Below, one piece after another: positions 12,036 through 23,187 of a DNA stretch of 64,000 nucleotides. The notes below the pieces were generated by a model. It made no database searches. It was not told where the DNA came from and was given only the letters and a program-made list of their open reading frames with translations. This stretch comes from Lineus longissimus (taxonomy: Eukaryota; Nemertea; Pilidiophora; Heteronemertea; Lineidae): contig NC_088320.1 of assembly GCF_910592395.1 (NCBI RefSeq), forward strand, positions 5,642,001 through 5,706,000. Reading direction: 5' to 3'. The translations under genes and the position numbers were made by a program. How positions within the stretch are numbered: the first letter of the stretch is position 1; each line of letters starts with the position of its first letter.

Positions 12036-14336
12036 AAGGGTGCGGTTCAAGCAGATATGGAAGCCAAGTTGATTGTGACAATGATGTTTTGAATTTGGTC
12101 AAGGCGGAGGGAGCATCAAGTGCTTCTAAACCTTCATATTCAACTGATGACTTTACAGCTTTATCTAAATCCTTGGCTGAAGCAACTTCTTATTATTCCC
12201 AGCATCAGGATGTGTACCCAGGATATTATTCTATGCCTAGTTCTGATATCAGAGGTGTCCCGGGTCCGTCTTCACCAGCAGCCCTGGGAGTCGATAAACC
12301 TAGTCACACAGATAGTGACCACAGCAGCCAGGAAGCTTACATGCATCGCCAAATGCTTGATGAACAAAGCTTTATGGAGCCTCAATTTTCATCACCATAC
12401 CATCTGTTACCATTCCAGCACCAGCCAGGAAATATAAACGACACTCGTCACAATGTTTACAATTACCGGGACAATCATGTAACCAATCATGTAACCATGG
12501 TAACAGGCGCTGCCAATTTGACTGCGGATTCATACCAGAATCTGCAGTCAAACAGGAAAAGGGACAGTATTGCTGGGAATGAGAGCTCCTGTGATGGTAC
12601 TGCCTTGTCATCCCTTATAAAACAAGAACTGCATGATAGCCAGAACTGCAGGAAACATCCTGCGCCCCTGACTGGGATTAAGAGGGAGTACGAGGATGAC
12701 TCTGTTATGAATGATCATGGCATTGCGATGAAATGGGCAGCAGCTTTCGGTCATCATGAGATGTACCAAAGAGATTATCCTGGTAACGCCGCAGTTAGTC
12801 CATATAGTCATCAAGAAAGCTACCAAGCATATGGCATCCCTCAGGCGCACCAAGGCCAGTGGTCTCAGCACCAACACCAGTGGGAACATCAACAAGTGCC
12901 TTACCCTGATCAAAAGTCTGTGTCACCTCAACGCAAATACAAGAAACGGACTAACACTATTGATCCAAATGCAGAGCGTATCCGTCAAGAGAATATGATG
13001 ATTGAGAAGTATGTTCGAACGTTTGATTCGGTGGGTTCAATTTCGGACACCTTCCTCCATATTGAGAATCAGTTAAATGTTGTTCTTGATCAGATTCAGT
13101 TTGTCGAACCTGTTACCCATACGTATAACCCCACGCGCTACGCGCACGAACCTCATGAGGATTATGTCCGGAAGTACTGCAACTCGAGGAAGGAGATACT
13201 GTTCATTGGAATGAATCCAGGACCATTCGGGATGGCACAGAATGGGGTAAGAAGGCATTACAGGGTGTCAGCAAAAACAGTTTAAAGTATCACGATTTGT
13301 TGGAAGACTAGTCTTTCTTAATTCTTGGTAATATGTATAAAGTCCTTCTGGTATAATTGTGATACCAAGCACTCAACATGGTCTTTTCAGGTGCCATTCG
13401 GTGAAATCAATCTTGTGAAAGACTGGCTTAAAGTCGAAGGACGGGTTGAAAAACCAGCGAAAGAGCATCCACAGCGGCCTATCTTGGGGTTTGACTGTAC
13501 CAGGAGTGAGGTAAGTAGAGGTAGAAGGAAGCCTGTATACTAAAGTTAAGAGTCCGACCCTATTTCATGTTGTTAGTTTAAGGTCTGTTAAGGCAACGAT
13601 AGTAGTATATTTCCTGATACTCCGTCTCAAAGATCTCTCCAGTCTAAACGGTGAAACATGATTAGCCAGTCTCGGCATTCATTCTTGTAGCTTTCATCAG
13701 GTTATTCATTGTCTGTTTCAGGTGAGCGGGTCCAGATTCTGGGGAATGTTCCGACGAATCTGTGGCACTGCCGACGAGTTCTTCCGGCACAGTTTCGTGC
13801 ACAACTACTGCCCTCTTGCCCTCATGTCAAAGACGGGAAAGAATATCACACCGCCACAACTCGCAAAGGCCCACGCAGGAATTCTCACCGAGTCATGTGA
13901 TCAGGCACTCTGCGATGTCGTCAAACTCCTTGGCGTCCGTGTCTTAATTGGAATCGGGAAATATGCGCAGGAACGCGCACGGTTGGCGTTAAGAACTTAC
14001 GAACCCGACCTGCAGGTTGACGTTCAGACTTTGTTGCATCCCAGTCCCATTAACCCATCGGCAAACAAGGGATGGGAGCCAGTCGCTGAGAAGCAGCTTC
14101 AGGACATGGGGGTGTATCACATGATTGCGTCAGACAATCGGGCGACTGACAATCAGGTGACGTTCACTGAGCTATCGGATCGGCCATCCTCGGGCACTGC
14201 GGTGGACAACCATGTGGGAGCACATGACGATCATGTTTCGTTAGACCAACATGATACGCAGAAGTCTTCAACTGGTTTGCCATTTTTTGCCGGGCGACCG
14301 ACTGAAGTGTGTAAATCACCTTTTGATGATGCATGA
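12011..14336 (+). CDS. SMUG1: single-strand-selective monofunctional uracil-DNA glycosylase
   Basis: Coding exons 12011-13246, 13391-13510 and 13722-14336, both introns phase 0, 656 residues. The C-terminal part (about 345-590) is SMUG1: motif 1 GMNPGPFGMAQNGVPFGE with catalytic Asn402, motif 2 HPSPINPSANKGW with His558, and the conserved SRFWGMFRRICG and FVHNYCPL segments between. The enzyme removes uracil and 5-hydroxymethyluracil from DNA in the nucleus to start base-excision repair. The animal protein is usually about 270 residues. Here about 340 extra N-terminal residues are disordered-looking, rich in His, Gln, Tyr and Ser, with three psi-K-x-E SUMO-type sites (VKAE 30-33, IKQE 203-206, IKRE 223-226) and a basic RKYKKR (308-313), a likely nuclear signal. 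A tail of about 60 residues follows the domain. ATG 12011 opens the uninterrupted frame; a shorter internal start is possible. Confidence 0.95.
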
Positions 14337-14771
14337 TATAATAGGTTTTCATTCTTATTCAAAGATTTTACAAAATAGTCTTACACTTATGATGGTTATT
14401 CTGTGTTTGTTTATTTTTGTTTTGTTTTTGTGTCATTTTGATCAACTTGATCATAAAAAAGTGACATTAATGCACCTTGCACCTAGATCTTGAGGATCAT
14501 CTCAAAACTGCTTGATGTCATGAAAGACATCGGCCTTTTTTCCTCGTACAGAGGGGAAGAGGGTTCAGAGAGAAATTTCATCTCTCATGGCATCAAGCTA
14601 CTTTGAGGTGATCCTTTGTTGACATTTGAGTTTGGGACTCAATAAGGTTTATGTTAAGTGCTGAGATTTTATGCTTACAAATATGTAACATAAACTAAGC
14701 TTTTATCTTTTTATAGAGTTTTATACAGATATCTATGTATACCCTTCTTTATGTGCATTTTCTTTTGACTG

Positions 14772-14777
14772 AATAAA
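14772..14777 (+). terminator. poly(A) signal of SMUG1
   Basis: AATAAA about 435 bases past the SMUG1 stop codon, followed by T/G-rich sequence (tgtcttttccagtttgaata), as expected for a cleavage site. Confidence 0.7.
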
Positions 14778-14859
14778 GTGTCTTTTCCAGTTTGAATAAT
14801 TTTTGACTGTGTTTTTAAAGATCAAGTCCATCCGATAACCCGAGTGCACAGCTCGAAGT

Positions 14860-16610
14860 TATCATCCTTTGTTGTACACAGATGTGACTGGATGTTACAG
14901 GGACAATGTCACAATATCTTGCCATTGAGGTGATATGCGTGCCGGCATCAAGGACACTGGGTGATATGAAAAAAGACTAGCAAATGCTTTTATCTAAATC
15001 TCCATGTACATTTACACTAGGCCTTCCTGTACAAAACCGGAGTAAAAGCATTTGCTAGTCTTTATTCATATCGCCCATTGTGTCTCCAATGGACTTCCCA
15101 TTCCGACCATAAATTGGCAGCAAACGTCGAGGTGTCCAATTTCGGATCTCCGATACGTCATTCCATGGCCAATAAAGCTGATGAGGCCTGTATGTTACAG
15201 GGACAATGTCACAATCTTGCCACTGAGGGGATTTGTGTGTCAGCATCAAGGACACTGTGTCTCAGATGAACGTCCCATGGATGTGACATTTCGACAGTGG
15301 AGTGTGGCAGCAAGCGTTGGGGTGTCCAATTTCGGACCCCTGTCAGTGATACTTCATTCCATGGCCAATAAAGCTGATGAGCCCTGGATGTTCCGTGGTC
15401 AATTTTACAACCTAGCCATTCTGAGGTATTGTTCATACAGAACTGCTGAGCAAGACAAGACACTCCATGCGGCAGTTGACAACCTAGTAACTGGCCGGGA
15501 TTTCTACAGAGGACGGTTTCGTTCCTCATATGAAGGCCGGTTGTTTGCTATTTTGTCGCATCCTCAGCCCTTTTGACGGCCGTACGAATTAAGCTGTCTT
15601 CACCAGTGCGTTATTGTCACCACATAACCTGCAGGCCAGTGTCCCTCAGCCTGGCCAGGTAGCCTAGCGCTCAGCGAGAAGTAGGCGCTCCTGCGAGATG
15701 TGCGGTGCGGTTTAGGTCCGCCGTCTGGCAGTTTCACCACAGGCTGTTTCCAACACCCATCCTCTTCGAATATGATATCGTCGGTCGGTGTAGGAAAGAG
15801 GACTCCTTCCAGTCAAGTGGCGAAAGGGCATCTTGGTGATGCGAATAGCCGCCATGGTTCTGTCTCCACTCAGATTTGTGACAAACCGACACATCTGATC
15901 AAAACAGAAGACAACTTCAGGTCCAATTGAGAACGTTAATGGATGTGACATTGTATCTTTACTTCTCCTAAGTAAACGATTCGTTCTGTGTGTCAGCCAC
16001 ATTTCTGAATGGCAATTACAATATACTGTCGTCACTGAGTGTAAAGCGGACCATAACATTCCCTAGCAAGCAATATGTCACATCCCAGTGAAATTGGAGG
16101 CGACGCCAACGATGGCACCACTGTCCAGTATGAAGGACGGCTTTGGAGCCATACTGAACGTTTCATGAATAATGTCAACAAGGACTTCAAATTTTAGGCC
16201 AGTGGGTGTGAGCATATCGGTTTAAGACTTACTACAGGAGGGTACTGGAGTTCAGTTTCGGCGATATAGCACCTACTGGCTCCACTTGGCTGACTCCGTA
16301 GCGAGGACAGCGCTATATCTACATGATTGTAAACTGAGACGAGTTGCAATAGCGACATGCCAAATGCTTTATTCGACAATAAAATTTCATTCTGGCCATG
16401 GGGTCACTTTATATGTACTGCAGAAATTTCTGATCACATGGTTGTGTATTTAATTATCATCGAGGACACCCGGAGCCCCATCAGCTAAACAGAGCTAGCA
16501 AATGGACATAAAATTACGCTGAGGACTATCGACGAGGTACCCCAAGACGTCGCAGAGACAATGTCACATTCTGGTCATGTTTGAATGGATATAGTTAATG
16601 TTTAATGGTT
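14860..16610. repeat. mosaic of related transposon remnants
   Basis: The stretch at 14,882-14,960 (gttacagggacaatgtcac, then gcatcaaggacact) recurs at 15,186-15,275. The stretch at 15,060-15,190 (caatttcgg, cattccatggccaataaagc) recurs at about 15,290-15,400. The ends gactagcaaatgctttta (about 14,977) and taaaagcatttgctagtc (about 15,042) are inverted repeats. The 174-codon frame at 15,052-15,576 and the others here follow the repeat structure and have no domain. Related words (acaatgtcaca, atgctttattc) continue to 16,610. Confidence 0.75.
16395..16610 (+). repeat. dispersed repeat, copy A
   Basis: About 215 bp nearly identical to 25,612-25,830, from tactgcagaaatttctgatc through gaggacacccggagccccat and gacgaggtaccccaagacgt to ggtttaaagacaac. 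Only a handful of substitutions and one small insertion separate them, so duplication or transposition was recent. Confidence 0.92.
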
Positions 16611-16626
16611 TAAAGACAACCAGCCC

Positions 16627-16632
16627 TTTATT
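16627..16632 (-). terminator. poly(A) signal
   Basis: AATAAA on the minus strand, 187 bases past the stop codon of the exon at 16,819-16,960. Confidence 0.5.
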
Positions 16633-16818
16633 GGAGTACTCGATGTAACTGAAAGCGAAATCCCCCAAAAGATCTTGTGACTGTCCTTGCTTGGATATCT
16701 TGTGCATGGGGATGCCAGTTGTGGAATCTTCCACCTAGCAAACTGTGCATGCAAGTTGTCGCAAAATGATAATCGTGGGTCTAAAAAGAGAACCCAGAAG
16801 ATGAAAAATCTATGTGAC

Positions 16819-16960
16819 TCACTTTTGCTTGAGCTGTTCAACCTGATTGGAGACTTCTCGTGGTTTCTGCACGGACTGCTTCGCCAGCTCGAGGGCCTCT
16901 TTTGATGTCTTGAGAGCTTCGTCTACAACCACCACGATGGCCTTCGAGGACTTCCCTTGC
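16819..16960 (-). CDS. terminal coding exon of an unrecognised minus-strand gene
   Basis: On the minus strand an acceptor (ttattcttttag) leads into a 46-codon frame ending TGA at 16,821-16,819. The peptide begins QGKSSKAIVVVVDEALKTSK and continues as an amphipathic, Lys/Glu-rich helix ending LKQK. The exon enters in phase 2. A poly(A) signal follows 187 bases on. The donor-like GTGAGT overlapping the stop means it could instead be an internal exon. The only phase-2 donor seen upstream is that of the 20,158 exon, so it might be an alternative 3' end of that gene. I do not recognise the family. Confidence 0.45.
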
Positions 16961-17070
16961 CTAAAAGAATAACACACAGCTAAGTTTTGGTCCGACTATC
17001 GCATGTTCTGTGCAGCAACAGCTTCTGACCTTCACGCTTCAAACTACCAGTGGTAACAGAAGCTGTCAAT

Positions 17071-17190
17071 AGTGAGGTTTCGCAACCACCTGGTTAGGCC
17101 CTACGACGACGTTTATCTATTGTGTGAGTTCACCCGAACAATAGATAAACGTCGTCGTAGGGCCTAACCGGGTGGTTTCGAAACCTCACT
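17071..17190. repeat. 120-bp near-perfect hairpin
   Basis: Two 53-base arms differing at only two positions face each other across a 14-base loop. The left arm starts agtgaggtttcgcaaccacc and the right arm ends ggtggtttcgaaacctcact. No obvious target-site duplication flanks it. Most likely a foldback or MITE; it could also be a transcribed hairpin. Confidence 0.95.
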
Positions 17191-17239
17191 AGTAGTCAAG
17201 TTCGATGCGGCAAATAGGGGAGGGTCACTGAGTCAACAT

Positions 17240-18340
17240 ATTGTCATCTTTTGTAAGTGTTCTAGTCATCATGAAACTGGTCCTGGATCTAAGTGCTCCA
17301 GATGGCTGGAACTCCTCCTCATGGCTGCTAGTTCAGGGCATTTTGGACACTCCGTCGTATGTCACATCCTTCGAAGTACAAGGGACACACGATCTGCACC
17401 CTCGCAAGACGAGTTGCCCATACCAGGTAATGCCAAATCAGTTACCCCCCAAGACTAACACTGGAGCAACAGGGTTGTCCGCTTCACTGCCCATACGTCT
17501 GTAGGGACGCTCCCAGCAGTTTGAAAGTTCTGTGAATGTATTAGTGTCTTTTTCTCTCAAGGAGCCGCATTGGACACTGTGAGGTGTCACATCCTTCGAA
17601 CTAGAGGGACACAGCTCATGTGCCCTTATCAAATAGCACTTCAGGTGAGTTATAGCTCAGTTAGTTGTCTCGTATCAGGTACCACCCAAGAATTACTGGA
17701 GTAGTGTTTGAGGAGATGATATGAATAAACACCAGCAAATGCTTTGTCTTCAAGTGACGCTTGCGGTTTACCAGTTACTCTAAGCACGGGTTACTCTGGG
17801 CAGAGATGGGGTGTCAGTGTCTCTCTCAAGAGCGTACAGCGGACTGTCTGCAGGATGCCTTATCCAATACTAAAGAGACAGGGCCTTTAGCACCTCTGTA
17901 GGGATAACCATACATCGTAAGGATAGGATACAACACAAGTTTTAATGTCCTGGAATAATTCGCGTCTCTTTACGAGACTAAATCGGACGCTCTGTAATGT
18001 CACATCCTTCGAACTCCACGGACACATAGATACACACATTGAGCGCCAGTTATTTTCCGTGAGTCGTGGACAAATAGGACTTTGTCAGTAAAAATTTTTT
18101 ATCTAGGCAGATTTCGCAAGCCCTCACGAGCGAAGATGTATGAAAGATGGTCTGTGGTGTCATGAAATCCTACTTAAGTTCAGTTACGCGATATTCGTAA
18201 ATCGGCTCAAAGCATGACAAAACAGATATAGGAAACCAGACAGAGCTCTTCAGAACTGTCGTCATACATAGACGTTGGTCTCCGCAAGGCTTGGAAAAAC
18301 TGTCTCTTCTTCTCGATCGTCAACTGCTTACATACAAGTT
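17240..18340. repeat. repeat mosaic, continued
   Basis: The word gtcacatccttcgaa followed by gggacac or ggacac recurs at about 17,360, 17,588 and 18,000, each time just after a ggacactc/ggacgctct motif, suggesting a spaced, diverged repeat of 200-400 bp. The motif atatgaataaacaccagcaa (about 17,721) matches the repeat end near 14,963. No gene is evident. Confidence 0.55.
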
Positions 18341-18349
18341 GGCTATCTC

Positions 18350-18735
18350 ATTCGGGGTTGAAACGGGATGTAAATTAAGTTACGGTACAGACTCTGGGCT
18401 ATTTCGTCCCTGACCGCAGGCGTGAGGTATTTTTGGAGAAGAAGATGCATTTGGTAAGTGCATAAATCTCACTTTTCGAGAGTGTCCCCCACGCTGAGAG
18501 ACCGAAGGACAAGAGACAAAGGCTGATGATATGTCATTCTGGATTGAAACGGGATGCAAATTAAGTTACGGTACAGACTCTGGGCTATTTCGTCCCTGTC
18601 CGCGTCCGCAGGCGTGAGGTTTTAATGGTGAGGAAGGTGCATTTGGTGTCGTTTGGTAAGTGCATAAATCTAACTTTTTCGAGAGTGTCCCCCATGCTGA
18701 GAGACCGAAGAACAAGAGACAAAGCCTGATGATAT
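18350..18735 (+). repeat. tandem duplication of about 185-195 bp
   Basis: Units at about 18,353-18,534 and 18,540-18,734 share gttgaaacgggatg, aaattaagttacggtacaga, ctctgggctatttcgtccct and gagagaccgaag. The second unit has a small internal expansion (gtccgcgtccgc). A partial third copy (gaccgaaggacaagagacga) lies at about 18,869-18,905. Confidence 0.9.
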
Positions 18736-18950
18736 GGCAACTTTTATTGGGCAAGTATAAAATATATACTACAAAACTTAGAATTAGTGGCCGGCATGCG
18801 GAATCAGAAAAGGCTGACCGTAAATTGTTGCACGTAAAGATAGTGTTGCGAGTGATCCGCACACTTATTGACCGAAGGACAAGAGACGAAGGTTATGATA
18901 TGACAACATTTATTTGGCAAGTTCATACATATGAATAATGCAATACTTGG

Positions 18951-19657
18951 AATACAATAACACAACGTTGATACTGCTGACGCCGCTTGAGCAAGCGTGT
19001 CAAGGGATCAGATGTTGGGTCAGTGCGCATGCGGGGCATGGGATGGAGGGTGGTGCACTGCGAGTGTCGTTAAGGATGGGGGGGGGGGGGGGGTGAAGGC
19101 AAATGACAATAGTATATACAATAATAACAATTGAACAATGTGCAAGTCGTAAGTAACCGTGACCGCTTTCAAGGTGGCAAGAACTGATTGCTGACCAAAA
19201 CAAGGACATATTCTGTTAACACCAATGGAGCATTCTCTTGTACTGTATTTTAGCCCTAAACCGCCCAATCAAAATGGTGCAGAGACTCGATTGACGTTTG
19301 TGGTCTTCAAGAGGAAATTGATCTCAAAACTGATATGGGCCTATAGTATAAATAATATCCTACCTAAAATATAGGCCTTCTGTTAAATTAGGCCTGCCTT
19401 AAGAAAAAAGAAAGAAAACCTACAACCAATTCCTCTTGAAAACAAATATGTCAATAAGGCTCATCCGTGCATCATTTGAGTAAAACAATGTAGAAACACA
19501 TTTTTGCTGTGATCAAGAAATAGCTCCATTGTTGTAATGTTGCACTTCTTGTGCTGTGAAATAGCTCAGATACGGTAAATAGATTGCCACATTGAAAACG
19601 GAACAAGAAATAGCAATATTCTGGATCAGCGAGTACATACATGAAGTGCTATTGATT
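18951..19657. other. no supported gene; G-run
   Basis: Contains a run of about 15 G at 19,079-19,093. It may hold the 3' UTR of the minus-strand gene ending at 19,658, but no clear AATAAA was seen close by. Confidence 0.35.
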
Positions 19658-20456
19658 TCAGGAATAAGCACATATTTTGCAAGGTTCACTTTTAACAAAG
19701 AGTAACAATGTTCGATGTTTAATTTTCAGGGTCGAAAACAGGCGAGTGTCAACCCATTCTGAGCCATCAGCATGAATTACAACAAGAAAAGGCTCAATTC
19801 CGTTAGGAACTGCTGTTCCCTGATCATGGCTCTTGACAACTGGCCTGGAATAGAAAGGGAAAATTTTGATACCAAGAAACATTGAAATATACAATTTAAG
19901 AAATTGAAGTAAGTATTTGATCATTTTTCATGACGTTTTAAAAAAAAATCTATTATAGCATATCAGTAATATGTCTATACACATGTTTATGTCTGTGACA
20001 GCCTCATTGGCACTAATAAGATGACTCAATTAAATTGAATTGTCAGGCAATGGTGGTCAACCTGCCTCGGGTTTGTCCCAATATCAGTCACATGATGACG
20101 GACGTAAAGCCTCATTTCATCAGCTGTAGCCAGCTTATCGAATTTTATCTCATTTACCTCAATTGTGTTCCACAAATCTGGCATCCTGTATATTTATCTC
20201 TCAGAAGTGGCCTCGGTCGCGTTGGCTCGATTCTTGGGACGGCACTGCGAAACCACACGAGATGGAGCAATCCACCTGAAAAAATTGGAGACAATTCGAA
20301 TGCTGCTTCAGTGAACAATGGGCGATCTGTTAAGGAGACGTCTTTCAAATCGCCCATTGTTTCATAAACGAGAGCTGGACAGACAGTTCCAGCTACTCTT
20401 CGCAGATTTCCTTCTTCCAATGCATCCATCGCGCTTTGTCTCGACCACACTTGCAT
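19658..20456 (-). CDS. unrecognised two-exon gene, or 3' part of a larger one
   Basis: Minus-strand exons 20,456-20,158 and 19,844-19,658, joined in phase 2 (GTAAAT donor, tttctattccag acceptor), give 161 residues if ATG 20,456 is the start. The peptide starts MQVWSRQSAMDALEEGNLRR and contains a CQIC pair near residue 92 and a hydrophobic strand-rich C-terminal third (FLVVIHADGSEW, LLLFVKSEPC), like a compact alpha/beta fold. An AG just before the ATG also lets the first exon be internal in phase 1, which fits the phase-1 donor of the 24,172 exon. I recognise no family. It could be a single gene with the exons at 24.2-25 kb. Confidence 0.5.
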
Positions 20457-20458
20457 AG

Positions 20459-20813
20459 CTATTTACTTTAAGGTCACATGCAGGTCTTATTGGTTATTGC
20501 TGGGGTGAAACTTGGTACTGCGGGACAGACTTACATGTCCACAAAACGTAATGTCACTGCTGGACTGATGTACAAGTCCACAAAACGCAGAATCGGACAT
20601 GGACATCATTACCCCAGCAAGAACCCAATGTAACCCCACAAATAGGGCCGTTTATAATGTTTAAGACATGTTTATACAATAACAATGCTGAAGCTATTGC
20701 CTGCAGTGACCTTGCTAATGAGTTTTATGGGGGAGGGGCCAGGGACCGTGACTATTGATAAAGTCCTCACGATATAATATTCGTCAACAATGGGGCACAG
20801 ACTTTCAGATATT
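20459..20813. other. short intergenic or intronic stretch
   Basis: A tandem pair, tacttacatgtccacaaaac-like then gatgtacaagtccacaaaac, lies at about 20,530-20,586. Nothing else is evident. Confidence 0.35.
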
Positions 20814-21084
20814 TTCGTGACTGACCTATATTACCAGTACAGTCCAATATATATTTCTTTTTTTGACTGACCTCTATTACCAGTACAGTCCAATATCATT
20901 CTATTCTTCGTGACCGACCTATATTACCAGTACAGTCCAATATATATTTCATTTTTCGTGACTGACCTATATTACCAGTACAGTCCAATACATATTCTAT
21001 TCTTCGTGACTGACCTATATTACCAGTACAGTCCAATATATATTTTATTTTTCGTGACTGACCTATATTACCAGTACAGTCCAA
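20814..21084. repeat. 48-bp tandem repeat, about 5.6 copies
   Basis: The unit is cgtgactgacctatattacc followed by agtacagtccaatatatatt and a short T-rich link. Because 48 is divisible by three, both strands show periodic 16-residue frames (DLYYQYSPIY...). These are artefacts of the array. Confidence 0.95.
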
Positions 21085-21653
21085 AGATACTATTTAGTCT
21101 GTATATTATTCTAGGGCTGGGGTGGGGGATGGGGAAATTCTCCAGTGACAAACTTTTTGATTGTCATTCTGGTAAAAAAAAACACGTCCAAAGAAGAAAT
21201 TTATTCTCATAACTTTTAACAATGCTCGAAAAAAACTTTTAAAATGTTCATGTGGCGAGTCGCCACATGTACCGACTATACCTGTGGATCTAAATATATA
21301 TATCATTATTGAAATCCTCAGAGAAATTAAACCAAGACAAAAAAGGGTTCCATGCCCTTGGTTTCCATGTACCGCGAACGATGCTAACGATAGGATTTAG
21401 CTGACAGGATTTGGCCACATGAACCCCTCCCTGTCCAGAAGACGCGGGGGTCGTCAGATCAATTTGAAACCGCCATGGACATCACTTCTTCCCCCTCACA
21501 AGTCGGTCGCGATGACCTCCATGTGCAAACCATTTTGGCTGTGGATGCCCTGGTAACCCATGTCGCCTAACCAGACATAGCGCGCTGCCTGACTAGAAGT
21601 TACCGCCTCTGAGACCCAGGGTTGAGACACTGGGGTCTGCCCCTAGCTGACAG

Positions 21654-21944
21654 GTGGCTGGATATCCATATCATAGAGCATACCAACCGTACATAACCGG
21701 CTGGACTGGTACACCCTATCAGGCTCAGACTCCCCAACGGAGTCTATTGAGCGCAGCCGCAGCGCCAGTTAATATGGATGGATTTACGTCGTCAAATAAC
21801 TGTCGACCTGATGAGCATTCGTTCACGGTACACAGAGTTTATCGGGGTTGGGGGCGAAGAGACAAGACCAGGAACTCCTATGGGGTCGCGGGCGCAATGC
21901 AACCCGAGGAACGAGATGCACCCAAAGTACAAACTCGAAAATAA
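21654..21944 (+). CDS. weak coding candidate
   Basis: An open frame of about 96 codons follows an acceptor-like ccctagctgacag. There is no ATG at its head, so it would need an upstream exon. The peptide starts AGYPYHRAYQPYITGWTGTP and is Tyr/Pro/Arg-rich, ending in a stop at 21,944. No donor partner, domain or poly(A) signal supports it. Confidence 0.22.
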   Translation: MAGYPYHRAYQPYITGWTGTPYQAQTPQRSLLSAAAAPVNMDGFTSSNNCRPDEHSFTVHRVYRGWGRRDKTRNSYGVAGAMQPEERDAPKVQTRK

Positions 21945-22330
21945 CTGGCTCATCCTTCGCCATAGGTGTCAAGTATGTACCACTTATACAGACAGGCGTC
22001 ATTAACGTTGGGTTACACCTCACAAGGAGCAATACCAAGCATTTTCAAGACCTCATATTTAGCGAAAAGGTGTGACAACAATGATGATATATCAGATCCA
22101 ATACCAGTCCCTTGAGCAAACCCAACCATTTCTTGAAAGTTCAAAGGACGTCGGGGCTTCTGAAAAAAAAGTATTGGCCATGACAGCTACGGTAGATAGA
22201 TCGAAGTGATAGATGGGCTAACTGTCTATTTGAAAAGGGCGGGTAGCGATTTTTTTTCCCTGAACCTTTTGGGCACTATGGTGTACATTGCGAGTTTCAG
22301 CCAATCAGATTTCGACAATACATGACGTCA
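21945..22330. other. no supported gene
   Basis: Nothing beyond short chance frames was seen. Confidence 0.35.
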
Positions 22331-22334
22331 GAAG

Positions 22335-22435
22335 TCTTAGAATCTTCAGAGCAGTTGGTAGAGCGCTCGTCAGAAATGGCAGAATACGATGTTCGATCCA
22401 AAGGTCGTGAGTTCGAATCCGGTTGTGGACAACAT
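22335..22435 (+). mobile_element. tRNA-like head of a SINE or tRNA pseudogene
   Basis: Contains a box A-like ttggtagagcgctcg and a perfect box B core gagttcgaatccgg about 55 bases apart, followed by T-rich sequence. The spacing is too long for a normal tRNA without an intron and no acceptor stem pairs, so a SINE head or pseudogene is more likely than a functional tRNA. Confidence 0.5.
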
Positions 22436-22439
22436 TTTT

Positions 22440-23187
22440 CTTTTTCTTTTTTACTCTTTATATTTTATTTTTATAACGCGTTTCTTTTCCCTTGTTTTTT
22501 AGATTTTAGATATTTTAGTTATTTCTGCTGCCTGCAACATACCTACAGAAAGGACAATAACAATAGCCCATCTCCAAGATCCAAGGGATAGTCCTTCAGA
22601 TATCATATTGAGCATGAATATACAATGAGACTTGTCTCATGTGAATGGTCTTCCTCCAGTAGGAATATGTTTCTCTGCAATGAGACTGGTCTTTCGATAC
22701 TGCCACGTGTGTATGGTCTTCCTCCAGTATATTTTGATACTTGATCCAGCACAAAACAATACAAGCTTACTTCTAAGTTTCATGATGACGCCCCGATGAC
22801 GACACAGATTTATCGGATTCTGATTGGCTGAGAACCTGTGTACAAATGTACACTGTACTGCCCGAAAGGTTCAGGAAAAAAATCCGCGGGCTGGCGATTA
22901 AGCAGGCGCATACAGTTAGATATTAAAATGGTAACAAAATGGCCGAAATTTATCTTCGCACACCATCTTTATACTTGTATAGGAGCTATAGGTGAAACTC
23001 AATGGTGACGAGATTATTACTGCTCCCGAAAGAGATTTTAAGTAGCCCAAGTCTTTTGTTTGCTGCGGCTTTCAGCAGCTTCCTACCGACGGCACAAGGA
23101 TATCTTTGAAAGCCACCACGTGACCGCAGGGCCAATGCATTGGTGTCATTATTCACATTCATCATCTTCGTGACCACGCGAAAACAT
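22440..23187. other. no supported gene
   Basis: T-rich tract at 22,440-22,500. A duplicated word (atggtcttcctccagta, 22,645 and 22,713) marks a small local repeat of about 70 bp. A 63-codon minus-strand frame (22,986-23,177) was not convincing. Confidence 0.35.

Noticed and set aside
12120-12437. 105-codon frame within SMUG1 exon 1
   Set aside because: Out of frame with the SMUG1 reading frame and lacks any motif; a shadow.
15052-15576. 174-codon plus-strand frame
   Set aside because: Spans duplicated repeat blocks; internal repeats appear in different frames, so it is not a conserved protein.
20035-20367. 110-codon plus-strand frame
   Set aside because: Antisense to the better-supported minus-strand exon at 20,158-20,458, which has matching splice phases.
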